From Halothiobacillus sp. (GTDB lineage Bacteria > Pseudomonadota > Gammaproteobacteria > Halothiobacillales > Halothiobacillaceae), in NCBI GenBank assembly GCA_024636015.1, contig JAGXHU010000054.1, positions 1 through 60,259 on the forward strand: 60,259 bases of DNA, given 5' to 3'. Each line of letters starts with the position of its first letter. The first letter of the stretch is position 1. Below, in pieces: positions 45,328 through 54,712 of the stretch. The notes beneath the pieces were generated by a model, which ran no database searches, was not told where the DNA came from, and saw only the letters and a list, made by a program, of their open reading frames with translations. A program made the translations under genes and the position numbers.

Positions 45328-47604
45328 CTATGTCAGCTGGGCACCTGTGCCCATTGCACGAACAAATACCTCGAAGGCTTCCGGCGGTATCGGCCTGCTG
45401 TAGAAATAGCCCTGTGCCTCGTCACAACCTTGCTCGCTGAGAAATTCGAGCTGGGCAGCGGTTTCCACGCCTTCGGCTATCGAACGCAAATTCAGGGATC
45501 GGGCCATTTGCACGATGGCACTCACGATGGCCCGATCCTCCGGGTCCCGAGCAATATCGCGGACGAACGACTGATCGATCTTCAGCCGATCGACCTTGAA
45601 TTTCTTGAGATAGGACAAGCTGGAATAGCCGGTACCGAAATCATCGATCGCGAGCTTCAAACCCAGATCCTTCAAGCGATTGATTAGGGACATCATGTTG
45701 TCCATGTCGTGCAACAGCACCGATTCGGTCAACTCGATTTCAAGATACTGCGGGGCTAGCCCGCTTTGCCCAAGGGCCGAAAGGATTGATTGCTCGAAGT
45801 CGCCTCGGCGGAACTGCACGGCGGAAATATTAACCGCCACCACCAGCGGCAGCCCCGCCTTCTGCCAGGCCACCGCCTGACGACAGGCCTCGTGCAAAAC
45901 CCAATCGCCGATTTCCACAATCAGGCCCGTCTGCTCGGCAATGCCGATAAAATCTCCCGGCGGCACCAGCCCTTCTGTCGGGTGGTTCCAGCGAATCAGG
46001 GCTTCGGCGCCGATCAATTGCCCCGTGCGCAGGTCGATCTGCGGCTGATAATGCAGCGTGAACTGATTCTCTTTGACGGCCTGACGCAGGCTGTGCGCAA
46101 TCCGCAGGTGCGCGAGGCTGTCGGTATTGATCTGCTCGGTAAAGAACCGATAGGTATTTCGCCCGGCTTCCTTGGCGTGATACATGGCCATGTCGGAGCG
46201 CTTGAGCAGAGTTTCAAACAGATCGCCATCATCCGGATACACCGCCACGCCAATCGAACAGGTCAGCGACAGATTCCGCCCCACAATATTCATCGGCGCG
46301 GCGACTTGCGACAGAATGTCCATCAGGATCGTATTGATATCATCGACACGTTCAACATTCGTCAACGCGATCAAGAAGGCATCCCCGCCCAAGCGGCTCA
46401 CCGTATCGGTTTCCGAAATGCACTGTTTTAGCCGAGTGGCCACGCTGCGAAGCAGGGCATCCCCGGCGGAATGCCCCAGCGAATCGTTCAGCAACTTGAA
46501 ATTGTCGAGATCAAGGTTCAGTAGCGCGACACGATGGTGATCTCGTGCAGCCAGCGCGATGGCGCTTTCCAGGCGATCCTGGAACAGCACCCGGTTGGGC
46601 AGGCCAGTCAACGCATCATGCGAAGACAGGTACTGAATCTGCGCCTCGGCAACCTTGCGCTGACTGATGTCACTAAAGGTGGCGATATAGTGTGTCGTAT
46701 CCCCATCGGCGTCGTTCACCGCCGAAATATTGAGCCACTCCGGGAACACCTCCCCGTTTTTCCGCCGCCGCCACACTTCACCCTGCCAGCGACCGAAGTG
46801 ACGAACGCTCTGCCACATCGCCAGATAAAATTCATCATCATGCTGATCGGAGCGCAGCTTGTCCGGTGTTTGCCCAATGATCTCCTGAGCGGAATATCCG
46901 TACATTCGGGTAAACATCGGGTTCACGCTGAGTATCAGCTGACTGGTATCCAGAATCATGAACCCCTCTTCGCTGCCGGCAATGGCTGTTTCGAAGAGCC
47001 GCAACGATGCCTGAACCTTATGACGTTCCAGCACGATACCGATGATCGAAGCGCCGATTTCCAGCAACTTCTGATGAAACGGACTCGGTGAACGATGCTC
47101 AAAACTGGACAGGGCGAAGGTGCCGACAATTTTGCGATCGGCTGAATAAACCGGCACGGACCAGCAGGAACACAGATTGAAGTCGTAGGCGACCTGCCGC
47201 AAATCCTGCCAGCGCGCGTCGGTGAAGGTATGGCTGACAAATTGCGGGGCGGAATGGAATATCACATTCCCGCATGAACCACTGCCCGGTCCGGGGCGCA
47301 TCCCGTTCAGGCGCTCAACCCCCTCCGCTGGCAAGCTGGGACCGGCATACACATTCAAAAATCCACCGATGTCATCGAGCAGCATGACCGTACCGATGGA
47401 ATTGGGCAGCAACTGTTCTTCCAGCAAACAGACCCGGTCGATGATCGCCCGATGGTCCGCACCCTGAGCCACCGACTCGAGCACCGCCTGTTGCAGGTGC
47501 AGAATTTGCTCCTGCTCCGCACGCGTCAGGGCGCTGTACTCGACGCTCGCCGGATAAGCGGCCTGATCTGGCGAGGCACTCGATCCAAGCATGTCGTTCA
47601 TCAA
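45328..47604 (-). CDS. GAF-PAS-GGDEF-EAL cyclic-di-GMP protein
   Basis: 758 residues: GAF (about 25-195), PAS (about 205-320), GGDEF-like (about 335-490), EAL (about 505-750). The cyclase motif reads RLGGDAF near residue 403, with Ala in place of the catalytic Glu, so cyclase activity is probably lost. The EAL domain has GAEALIRW near 531, the ExLTE motif (EIELTESVLL) and DDFGTGYSSLSYLKKF, so it likely degrades c-di-GMP. No membrane segments, so it is cytoplasmic and responds to GAF/PAS ligands. Longer upstream part than a simple EAL enzyme. Confidence 0.95.
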   Translation of the reverse strand: MMNDMLGSSASPDQAAYPASVEYSALTRAEQEQILHLQQAVLESVAQGADHRAIIDRVCLLEEQLLPNSIGTVMLLDDIGGFLNVYAGPSLPAEGVERLNGMRPGPGSGSCGNVIFHSAPQFVSHTFTDARWQDLRQVAYDFNLCSCWSVPVYSADRKIVGTFALSSFEHRSPSPFHQKLLEIGASIIGIVLERHKVQASLRLFETAIAGSEEGFMILDTSQLILSVNPMFTRMYGYSAQEIIGQTPDKLRSDQHDDEFYLAMWQSVRHFGRWQGEVWRRRKNGEVFPEWLNISAVNDADGDTTHYIATFSDISQRKVAEAQIQYLSSHDALTGLPNRVLFQDRLESAIALAARDHHRVALLNLDLDNFKLLNDSLGHSAGDALLRSVATRLKQCISETDTVSRLGGDAFLIALTNVERVDDINTILMDILSQVAAPMNIVGRNLSLTCSIGVAVYPDDGDLFETLLKRSDMAMYHAKEAGRNTYRFFTEQINTDSLAHLRIAHSLRQAVKENQFTLHYQPQIDLRTGQLIGAEALIRWNHPTEGLVPPGDFIGIAEQTGLIVEIGDWVLHEACRQAVAWQKAGLPLVVAVNISAVQFRRGDFEQSILSALGQSGLAPQYLEIELTESVLLHDMDNMMSLINRLKDLGLKLAIDDFGTGYSSLSYLKKFKVDRLKIDQSFVRDIARDPEDRAIVSAIVQMARSLNLRSIAEGVETAAQLEFLSEQGCDEAQGYFYSRPIPPEAFEVFVRAMGTGAQLT

Positions 47605-48120
47605 CGAAGCATCTCTGCGGCGGAAGAAAGGCCGCAGCCAGGTCGGTCAACGGTAATCAGATCTTCAACACAGTACATTCCATTGCTCCCCAACATCCCC
47701 ATCCCCTCATTACCGAGAACCACTCATGCGCCGTTGGCAAATATCAAAGTTGAATGCGTCTCATCATCGCCGATTATTTTGAATATGTCATTCGCCAAAA
47801 TGGCGATTAACGCGATCTCATGAGGCACAAAAACCACGCCTATCTCGGTGGTCAGCCTCAGCCATTCAATGTAAATGCATACCCCAAAGCGGCTATGCCC
47901 GAGCGAAAACCATAAAAAGTATATGGCATTTATCATGGGGCCGAGCCACAGGCAAGGCAAGCGTGTTTCCCTGCGTACCTGTCGGGCTCAAAACGCAAGG
48001 ACATCCGTTGCCAAATTAAAATTTTATTGATTGCCCCGACTTCACTTCTGCTACATTTAAATTTATGCAGCACATGAATACTCTGCGCAACGTGCCCTCA
48101 GGCCGAATCAGGACAACGAG
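47605..48120. other. Long divergent intergenic region between two c-di-GMP genes
   Basis: About 516 bases, AT-rich in the right half. It should hold promoters for both the EAL protein (minus) and the GGDEF protein (plus). A minus-strand frame of 78 codons at 47724-47960 exists but has no recognised features, and a plus-strand frame crosses it, so neither is called. A possible TACATT (-10) lies about 70 bases before the GGDEF start. Confidence 0.3.
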
Positions 48121-49113
48121 ATGACCAAAGCAACCTCGCTCTGCCCCATCCCTGAGAATGAAGCCCAGCGCCTGCAGGCCGTTCGTTCCTATCAGGTCCT
48201 GGATACCCCGCCCGAAGTCGATTTCGATACCCTCACCCGTATGGCGACGCAGATTTTCAACGCCCCGGCGGCCGAGATCGGTCTGATGGACTCGGAGCGC
48301 CTCTGGTTCAAATCTCAAATCGGCATGGGCCTTCCCCAACTCGACCGGCAGATCGCTTTTTGCGCCCACGCAATCATGTGCCCGGACGCCCTGTTGATCG
48401 TGGAAGACCTGCTGGAGGATCCGCGCTTTCGCGACAACCCGCTGGTCGTCAATCCCCCGTATCTTCGATTCTATGCTGGCGCGCCACTCATCGACCCGCA
48501 TGGCTTTGTCCTGGGCACACTTGCCGTTGTAGACATCAAGCCGCGTACATTCAGCGTGGCGCAGCGCAACATGCTGCGTGACCTATCCACCTTGGTCATC
48601 ACCGCACTGGAAAGCCGCAGACGTGCAGCCCTGCTGAGCGAACTGGCCCTCACGGACCCGCTCACCGGCCTCGCCAACCGAATACAATTCGAACGCACTC
48701 TGACGTCCGAAATCGCCCATGCCCGCCGCACCGATGAGCCCTTTAGCGTGTTTTTTCTGGATCTGGACGGTTTCAAGGACGTCAACGACACCTATGGCCA
48801 CGCCGTGGGTGACGAAGTGTTACAGGAAATTGCTCGGCGCATGGCGCAACAGATTCGCGCGGAAGACCTCCTCGCACGCCTGGGCGGGGACGAATTCGGC
48901 CTGTTCATGCGCGAAGGCCAGGGCGCGCCGGCCAACGCGCTCGCTAGCCGACTGGCCGAAGCCATCGCCGCCCCCCTCACCCTGCCCAGTGGTGAAACAC
49001 TGCAGATGGGCATATCGATCGGCATTTCCGCCTACACGGACGACATCGATTCCGTTGCCACCTTGATCAACCGCGCGGACCAGGCCATGTACGAGGTCAA
49101 ACGCGGCCGCTGA
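48121..49113 (+). CDS. GAF-GGDEF diguanylate cyclase
   Basis: 330 residues with AGGACAACGAG before the ATG. An N-terminal GAF domain (about 25-165; VDFDTLTRMATQIF...AFCAHAIMCPDALLIVEDLLEDPRF) is followed by a GGDEF domain with DPLTGLANR and the intact RLGGDEFGLFM near 257. It should make c-di-GMP in response to the GAF input. No RxxD inhibitory site was recognised. It faces away from the EAL-type protein across a 516-base gap, so opposing enzymes may be balanced here. Confidence 0.94.
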   Translation: MTKATSLCPIPENEAQRLQAVRSYQVLDTPPEVDFDTLTRMATQIFNAPAAEIGLMDSERLWFKSQIGMGLPQLDRQIAFCAHAIMCPDALLIVEDLLEDPRFRDNPLVVNPPYLRFYAGAPLIDPHGFVLGTLAVVDIKPRTFSVAQRNMLRDLSTLVITALESRRRAALLSELALTDPLTGLANRIQFERTLTSEIAHARRTDEPFSVFFLDLDGFKDVNDTYGHAVGDEVLQEIARRMAQQIRAEDLLARLGGDEFGLFMREGQGAPANALASRLAEAIAAPLTLPSGETLQMGISIGISAYTDDIDSVATLINRADQAMYEVKRGR

Positions 49114-49186
49114 AGTTCACAGTATCGGCCCCTGTCCCTCCACGCCAACCTCGGCAGCCGATCAGCATCGGGAACCCGCCATCGGA

Positions 49187-49777
49187 TCACCGAGGTACGG
49201 CATCCGTCCCGGCAGCCGACAGCGCAGTCACGATCCAGTCCAGCGTCCGGAGCGCATCCTCCGGCGATGTATCCATCTGTGCCCGGACAATCGCACCATC
49301 CACAGCCAATGCCTGGGCATGCCGTTCGCGATGCGATGATGACGGCAACAATCCGGCAATGACAGATGCCATATCCTGTTTATGCCGACGTGAAATCTCC
49401 ACGACATCCGGCAGTGTCGTTCCCAGCTCACCGACACTGTTGATGAAGGCGCAGCCGCGGTAGTGTTCACCGCCAAACCACTCGCCCAGGGCAGGCACCA
49501 GGGCCCGTTCATCGCCGCCATGACGTTGTACGGCGTCCGTGAACCAACTAATCCAATACTGATGCCGAAACGCCAGAAATTCGCGGATCAGATCATTCTT
49601 ACTCGGGAAATGCCGGTAAAAAGTGACCTTGGTCACACCGGACGCTGCAATCACCCGGTCGACCCCGGTCGCGCGAATCCCCTCCCGATAAAACAGTTCA
49701 TGCGCCGCCCGCAGGATTCGCTCCCGCGCGGGCAGAATTTCTGCTGTAGATGTGTCCTTCATGCTCATGCCGGCCAT
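49187..49777 (-). CDS. TetR-family transcriptional regulator
   Basis: 196 residues; the first ATG is two bases from an operator, and ATGs at 49768 and 49762 are alternative starts. The N-terminal helix-turn-helix reads RERILRAAHELFYREGIRATGVDRVIAASGVTKVTFYRHFPSKNDL. The C-terminal ligand domain is of the NemR/AcrR-like kind. Two identical palindromes lie in front of it, and DUF1348 is divergent, so it likely represses itself and that gene. Confidence 0.93.
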   Translation of the reverse strand: MAGMSMKDTSTAEILPARERILRAAHELFYREGIRATGVDRVIAASGVTKVTFYRHFPSKNDLIREFLAFRHQYWISWFTDAVQRHGGDERALVPALGEWFGGEHYRGCAFINSVGELGTTLPDVVEISRRHKQDMASVIAGLLPSSSHRERHAQALAVDGAIVRAQMDTSPEDALRTLDWIVTALSAAGTDAVPR

Positions 49778-49778
49778 T

Positions 49779-49796
49779 GTAGACAGATCTGTCTAC
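49779..49796. promoter_or_regulatory. TetR operator 1, perfect 18-bp palindrome
   Basis: GTAGACAGATCTGTCTAC is a perfect inverted repeat and lies immediately upstream of the TetR start codon. The same 18 bases recur at 49816-49833. Confidence 0.85.
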
Positions 49797-49815
49797 TGCG
49801 GATAGACTTCGCTAC

Positions 49816-49833
49816 GTAGACAGATCTGTCTAC
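49816..49833. promoter_or_regulatory. TetR operator 2, identical 18-bp palindrome
   Basis: This is a second exact copy of GTAGACAGATCTGTCTAC, 37 bases (about 3.5 helical turns) centre to centre from the first and 26 bases before the DUF1348 start. The pair fits control of both divergent genes by the TetR protein. Confidence 0.85.
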
Positions 49834-49859
49834 ATGTCCGTCATTGACAGGAGTGCAGC

Positions 49860-50327
49860 ATGGAAACCAAACCGCCCGCCCCCCCTTTCACGCGGGAAAC
49901 CGCCGCCCAAAAAGTGCGCATGGCCGAGGATGCGTGGAATACCCGCGCTCCGGAAAGGGTCGTTCTTGTGTATACCGAGGATACGCGCTGGCGCAACCGG
50001 GCTGAATTTCCCGAAGGACGCGCCCAGGTGCGTCAATTCCTTGAGCGTAAATGGGCCAGGGAGCTGGATTATCGACTGGTCAAGGAATTGTGGGCGCATG
50101 ACGGGAGTCGCATTGCCGTACGATTCGCCTACGAATGGCGCGACGATGCCCACCAGTGGTTCCGCGCCTATGGCAATGAAAACTGGGCATTCAATGATCA
50201 GGGTTTCATGACACATCGCTACGCCAGCATCAACGATCTGCCCATCAAGGAATCTGAGCGGAAATTTTTCTGGCCGCTCGGTCGACGACCAGACGAGCAT
50301 CCGGGGTTAAGTGACCTGGGGCTCTAA
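49860..50327 (+). CDS. DUF1348 (NTF2-like) protein
   Basis: 155 residues with GACAGGAG before the ATG. The whole DUF1348 pattern is present: [68 protein letters not shown] and [11 protein letters not shown]. The fold is NTF2-like; function is unknown. Control by the divergent TetR protein suggests response to a small toxic or signal molecule. Confidence 0.92.
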   Translation: METKPPAPPFTRETAAQKVRMAEDAWNTRAPERVVLVYTEDTRWRNRAEFPEGRAQVRQFLERKWARELDYRLVKELWAHDGSRIAVRFAYEWRDDAHQWFRAYGNENWAFNDQGFMTHRYASINDLPIKESERKFFWPLGRRPDEHPGLSDLGL

Positions 50328-50362
50328 GCCCTAAAAAATCAATCGCTGGAAAACGAGACAAC

Positions 50363-50758
50363 TCATCCCTTGCGGCGTATGACATAGGCATTATCCGCCA
50401 GCGTAAATCCCACCTTCGGGTAATAGGCCATCGCGCTGGGCGCCGACAATAGAATGAGCGTCACATGTTCGCCGATGGCGTTTTGAACCCGGCGAATGAG
50501 CTCATATCCGATACCCTGGTTTTGATATGCAGCATCTACGGCAAGATCGGAGAGGTAGCAACAATAAGCATGGTCGGTAAGCGCCCGCGCCACGCCGATC
50601 AGGCGATCGGCATCCCATGCTGATACGACGAGATTCGCATGAGCAAACATCCGCTCGATGCGCGGCAAGTCCGCAGTCGGTCGGTTGATCCCCGACGATT
50701 CAAATACCCGCGCGACATCGGCGGCTTCCAGTGGCTGATTCAGGCAATAAGCGATCAT
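50363..50758 (-). CDS. GNAT family N-acetyltransferase
   Basis: 131 residues from the ATG at 50758 with AAGGAATG upstream; twelve upstream in-frame residues were dropped. The acetyl-CoA site reads DLAVDAAYQNQGIGYELIRRV and the C-terminal SAPSAMAYYPKVGFTLAD follows. The substrate is unknown. It is convergent with the DUF1348 gene. Confidence 0.9.
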   Translation of the reverse strand: MIAYCLNQPLEAADVARVFESSGINRPTADLPRIERMFAHANLVVSAWDADRLIGVARALTDHAYCCYLSDLAVDAAYQNQGIGYELIRRVQNAIGEHVTLILLSAPSAMAYYPKVGFTLADNAYVIRRKG

Positions 50759-50997
50759 GAGCGCATTCCTTCTGTAGCTTCGGCGCATGGCCATCGGGTT
50801 TGGAGCAGCGCTCTATTTTGCGACAACGAGCGACCGCTTGCAGCCTGATGTACATTATTCAGGGAATCTCTAGACAGGCATGCGACCGATGAAAGTCTGT
50901 TTGTCGAATTCAAAAGCAAGACCCGGAGTGTTTTGCTGCCGGCCACCGTTTAGGATGCAATCCTGAATCCCGAACCCGGTGAGGAGGACGAGAAACC

Positions 50998-52095
50998 ATG
51001 TCCCAACGAACCCAAACGTCACCCAGTGCCCGATCCAATGCCACGTTCGACGACCCACGCTGGGCAGCTGTCGTGACCCGAGACCCCAGGGCTGACGGGC
51101 AATTTTTTTATGCGGTCAAAACCACGGGCATCTTTTGCCGACCGACCTGTGGCGCCCGCACGCCCAAACCGCAAAACGTCGCTTTTTACGCAACGCAGGA
51201 TGCGGCAGAACAAGCCGGGTTTCGCCCCTGCAAGCGTTGCCGGCCAGGCCAGCCGACACTGGATGAGCAGCGTGCGGTGCTCGTGACGTCCTTGTGCCGA
51301 TACATCGAGCAATCGGAAGTAATGCCGAGTCTCGACGACCTGGCCCAACGCGCCCAAATGAGCCCCCACCATCTGCATCGCATCTTCAAGGCCATCACCG
51401 GCGTGACGCCGCGAGCCTACGCGACAGCCACCCGATCCCGAAGAGTCCGCAACGCACTGAGCCACAACGACACGATCACCGAAGCCATCTATGCGGCCGG
51501 GTACAACGCGAATGGCCGCTTCTATGAAGAATCGGATCGGCTGCTGGGCATGACGCCAAAACACTACCGAAACGGCGGCGCTCACACATCCATTCGCTTC
51601 GCCGTGGGGGAATGCGCATTGGGCGCCGTGCTTGTCGCGGCCAGCACGCGTGGCATCTGTGCCATTACACTGGGGGATGATCCGGATGCCCTGGTGCGCG
51701 ATCTCCAGGATCGGTTTCCCCGGGCAGAACTGGTGGGTGGCGATACCAAGTTCGAACAATGGATCGCTCAGGTGATCGGCTTCATCGAGACACCGGAACA
51801 GGGGCTGAATCTGCCGCTGGACGTGCAAGGCACCGCCTTCCAGCAACGGGTATGGTACGCATTGCAGGAAATTCCGGTCGGCACGACCGCCAGCTATACC
51901 GAGATTGCCGAGCGCATTGGCGCGCCCCGGTCGGTTCGCGCGGTGGCGGGCGCCTGCGCGGCCAATACCCTGGCCGTCGCCATTCCCTGCCATCGGGTCG
52001 TCCGGAACGATGGCGGGCTGTCCGGTTATCGCTGGGGCGTCGAGCGCAAGCGCGCGCTGATCGAACGGGAAGCGGCGGCGACCGCCGCATCATGA
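50998..52095 (+). CDS. ada: Ada: methylated-DNA repair and AraC-type regulator
   Basis: 365 residues. N-terminal Ada zinc domain with four cysteines: Cys47 and Cys51 (GIFCRPTCGAR), Cys78 and Cys81 (RPCKRCRPG). The first corresponds to the methyl-phosphotriester acceptor. An AraC-type helix-turn-helix follows (PSLDDLAQRAQMSPHHLHRIFKAI...). The C-terminal methyltransferase has the acceptor Cys331 in AVAIPCHRVV. It removes methyl groups and, once methylated, activates the adaptive response. alkB and alkA follow. The leader contains a loose TTTAGGATGCAA resembling an Ada box, but the match is weak. Confidence 0.96.
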   Translation: MSQRTQTSPSARSNATFDDPRWAAVVTRDPRADGQFFYAVKTTGIFCRPTCGARTPKPQNVAFYATQDAAEQAGFRPCKRCRPGQPTLDEQRAVLVTSLCRYIEQSEVMPSLDDLAQRAQMSPHHLHRIFKAITGVTPRAYATATRSRRVRNALSHNDTITEAIYAAGYNANGRFYEESDRLLGMTPKHYRNGGAHTSIRFAVGECALGAVLVAASTRGICAITLGDDPDALVRDLQDRFPRAELVGGDTKFEQWIAQVIGFIETPEQGLNLPLDVQGTAFQQRVWYALQEIPVGTTASYTEIAERIGAPRSVRAVAGACAANTLAVAIPCHRVVRNDGGLSGYRWGVERKRALIEREAAATAAS

Positions 52096-52127
52096 GGAGC
52101 CAGATGAGGAGCCAGATGAGAAGTCAA
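52092..52127 (+). repeat. 12-bp tandem repeat at the alkB start
   Basis: ATGAGGAGCCAG occurs twice, followed by ATGAGAAGTCAA (10 of 12 matching). Each unit supplies both an ATG and a GAGGAG sequence that could serve the next ATG. Three in-frame starts result, and the first overlaps the ada stop. It encodes MRSQMRSQMRSQ at the protein N-terminus. Confidence 0.9.
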
Positions 52128-52790
52128 ACGGGCGACCTGTTCGATGACGTGATGGATGCCCAGGGCGGGCGGGAAACCCTGGCCGAAGGCGCCGTGATCC
52201 TGCGCGGCTATGCGCGCGATCAGGCACAGGGTTTTCTCGTCGCCGTGGATGCCATCACGGACGCCGCGCCCTTTCGGCACCTGGTCACGCCGGGTGGTTT
52301 TCGCATGTCCGTGGCCATGACTAACTGTGGCCCGCTCGGTTGGGTGTCGGATCGCAACGGCTATCGTTATTCACCCGTCGATCCGGAAAGCGGCCTGCGC
52401 TGGCCGCCCATGCCCGAAGCCTTTCGCCAATTGGCCAGCCTGGCCGCGGCGGAAGCCGGATTCCCCGCGTTCACGCCAGATGCCTGCCTGATCAATCGCT
52501 ACCAGCCGGGCACCAAACTCTCCCTGCATCAGGATCGAGACGAAACCGATCTGGCCGCGCCCATTGTCTCCATCTCTCTGGGCTTGCCGGCGGTATTCGT
52601 ATTTGGTGGATTGACGCGCAGCGCACCGACGACGCGCACCCGCCTTAACCATGGCGACGTCGTGGTCTGGGGCGGCCCCGCCCGGTTGGCCTATCACGGC
52701 GTACAAACAATCAAGGCCGGACATTTCCCGGAAACGGATCACCAGCGCATCAACCTGACTTTTCGCAAAGCGGGTTCGTCATGCGCTTGA
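52092..52790 (+). CDS. alkB: AlkB: 2-oxoglutarate/Fe(II) DNA dealkylase
   Basis: 232 residues from the ATG at 52092, which overlaps the ada stop; ATGs at 52104 and 52116 are equally good starts because of a repeat. Iron ligands His146, Asp148 (HQDRDE) and His202, and 2-oxoglutarate arginines Arg219 and Arg225 (RINLTFR), keep exactly the spacing of E. coli AlkB. It oxidatively removes methyl groups from 1-methyladenine and 3-methylcytosine. It is translationally coupled to ada. Confidence 0.96.
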   Translation: MRSQMRSQMRSQTGDLFDDVMDAQGGRETLAEGAVILRGYARDQAQGFLVAVDAITDAAPFRHLVTPGGFRMSVAMTNCGPLGWVSDRNGYRYSPVDPESGLRWPPMPEAFRQLASLAAAEAGFPAFTPDACLINRYQPGTKLSLHQDRDETDLAAPIVSISLGLPAVFVFGGLTRSAPTTRTRLNHGDVVVWGGPARLAYHGVQTIKAGHFPETDHQRINLTFRKAGSSCA

Positions 52791-52846
52791 ATCGGAATGG
52801 CACCAGCCCGGCCGACAACGCCCCTCTTGCCGCAGGATAAAACTCG

Positions 52847-53758
52847 ATGGTTGTTCAACTCGCGTGTGCCGTCACCTTACCCCCCGCTTTTCGAGCCGAC
52901 GACATTCTTGCTTTTCACCGACGGGATGCTCAGGAGATTGCCGAACGTGTCACCGACACCGCCCTGCACAAAGGCATGATCTGGGCCGGGCGGCCGGCCT
53001 GTTTGACGATCGCGTTCAGTGACGGGATCGCTCATGCCGCGCTCGCCGTCGACGGAACCGCCACAGAAGGTCAACTCGCCTTCGAAACCCTGGTGCACCG
53101 GCTGCTTGGCCTGGGGCAGAACATCGCGGCATTCGAAAACAGTTATCGCGACCATCCCCAAATCGGCGTGCTGATTGCCCAAAACCCCGGTTTGCGGGTA
53201 CCGGTTACAACCACACCCTTCGAGGCGCTGACCTGGGCCATCACCGGCCAACAAATCAGCGTCAAAGCAGCCGTCTCTCTGCGGCGCAAACTAATTCTGG
53301 CCACAGGCATACGCCATTCGAGTGGCTTGTTTTGCTATCCCGAGGCGCATCAGATCGCCGCCTTGACGGTCGATGCTATTCGACAAACGGGTTACTCCAT
53401 GACCAAGGCGCAGACCATGCATCAGCTTTCCCGGCAGATCGCGGAAGGCGCGCTCCCGCTGGATGAATGGGCGACGACACCCGCCACGCCCCTGGCAATG
53501 GACGACATCCGCGCGCGACTGTTAGCCGTGAAGGGCATTGGCCCCTGGACCGTCAGCTATGCCCTGTTGCGTGGGTTCGGCTGGCTGGATGGTTCGCTGC
53601 ATGGCGATGTGGCCGTGCGCCGTGGCCTGCAAAAGCTACAGCATTCGGAAGAGCCCATCGACGAAGCGCAGACGCGTGATTGGCTGGAACCGTTTTCACC
53701 CTGGCGCGCCCTGATTGCCGCGCATCTCTGGGCATTGCAATCGACCACGGCGTACTGA
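52847..53758 (+). CDS. alkA: AlkA: 3-methyladenine DNA glycosylase II
   Basis: 303 residues. The glycosylase domain has the helix-hairpin-helix LLAVKGIGPWTVSYAL (225-240) and catalytic Asp254 in LHGDVAVRRG, as in AlkA. It excises alkylated purines and starts base-excision repair. It begins 56 bases after alkB, so the three repair genes form one operon under Ada. Confidence 0.95.
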   Translation: MVVQLACAVTLPPAFRADDILAFHRRDAQEIAERVTDTALHKGMIWAGRPACLTIAFSDGIAHAALAVDGTATEGQLAFETLVHRLLGLGQNIAAFENSYRDHPQIGVLIAQNPGLRVPVTTTPFEALTWAITGQQISVKAAVSLRRKLILATGIRHSSGLFCYPEAHQIAALTVDAIRQTGYSMTKAQTMHQLSRQIAEGALPLDEWATTPATPLAMDDIRARLLAVKGIGPWTVSYALLRGFGWLDGSLHGDVAVRRGLQKLQHSEEPIDEAQTRDWLEPFSPWRALIAAHLWALQSTTAY

Positions 53759-53946
53759 ACGTTCACCCATCCACCCCCAAGTCACCGAGCAAGCATGAAC
53801 GAGGCTAGAAGATTGGGTGAACGCATAAATCAGAACTGCCCCAGTAGTAAGCCGGGCACATAGGCAATCAAAATGAACCGTCGAGCATTTCATTGAGGGT
53901 AATAGCCGTAGGGAAGCGGGCCCATTTTTGTCACGGCGTAAACGCC

Positions 53947-54684
53947 TTAAAACTCGTACTCCATCTGAACACGAATATTCCGCCGGGGCGCGGCCGACGA
54001 CGTACCAATCAACCAGGCCGCGTTGTATTTGATGGCCTGACGTCCGCCCAGCGGAATCTTGCCAAATACGGCGGGCCCCAAGCGGTTACCGCGCTCGCTT
54101 TCCGGCGCCCAGTCGTTCCATTTACCGACATTACCGAATCCCTGCACACCAAATTCAAACACAGATAACCAGCGATACTTGGCCTGCCATTGATACTCAA
54201 GCTCCGTCGTGCTGGAAATCTGGGCATGATATTTCCGTTCGAACAGCAGGTTGGCATTCAACTGCACCTTGCCGAACTCCGTCTGGAATAAGGGGCCGTA
54301 TTTCACCTCCCAACCATCGGCATGATCCCGCGGACGCTCTATTTCCAGCAGAAACCCGATATCCACCGGGAAACGGCCGGTTTCGGTGAGTTGGAACTTG
54401 TTCTCCCACTCGGTGGCATCGTAGGTCGTGGGCTGCCCATTCGCCTTCCTGCGCTTCATATAAATTTCGGTAAACCACCAGGAGTTAACGCCATAGCCCA
54501 ATCCGATTGAACTGTCGGTCTGCGGTTGGGCGGCATTCGTATTCCAGTGACCGAATTTGACGTCGATTTCCCGCTCGCCTTGCTCAACGGTGGGTGTATA
54601 CACATAGTCGGCGGGGCCAGCAAAGGCCATATGACAAGCCAAAAGGATCCCCGCCCCCGGAATGAGGGCTAAATATTTTTTCAT
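53947..54684 (-). CDS. Outer-membrane-type protein of an iron-uptake operon
   Basis: 245 residues with a signal peptide (to about MAFA22). The mature part is rich in alternating aromatic and charged strands and ends in EYEF, typical of a beta-barrel. It is encoded 28 bases after the FTR1-like permease gene and likely shares its Fur control. No characterised family was recognised; a role in iron entry or envelope sensing is inference. Confidence 0.75.
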   Translation of the reverse strand: MKKYLALIPGAGILLACHMAFAGPADYVYTPTVEQGEREIDVKFGHWNTNAAQPQTDSSIGLGYGVNSWWFTEIYMKRRKANGQPTTYDATEWENKFQLTETGRFPVDIGFLLEIERPRDHADGWEVKYGPLFQTEFGKVQLNANLLFERKYHAQISSTTELEYQWQAKYRWLSVFEFGVQGFGNVGKWNDWAPESERGNRLGPAVFGKIPLGGRQAIKYNAAWLIGTSSAAPRRNIRVQMEYEF

Positions 54685-54712
54685 ATGTGACTCTTTACGG
54701 AATGAAGGAAGC

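Noticed and set aside
47724-47960. Small minus-strand gene of 78 codons
   Set aside because: No motif, no ribosome site and overlapped by another frame; only its AT-rich context is unusual.
50940-50997. Ada box before ada
   Set aside because: TTTAGGATGCAA shares only the GCAA part convincingly with the known AAT-N6-GCAA box.
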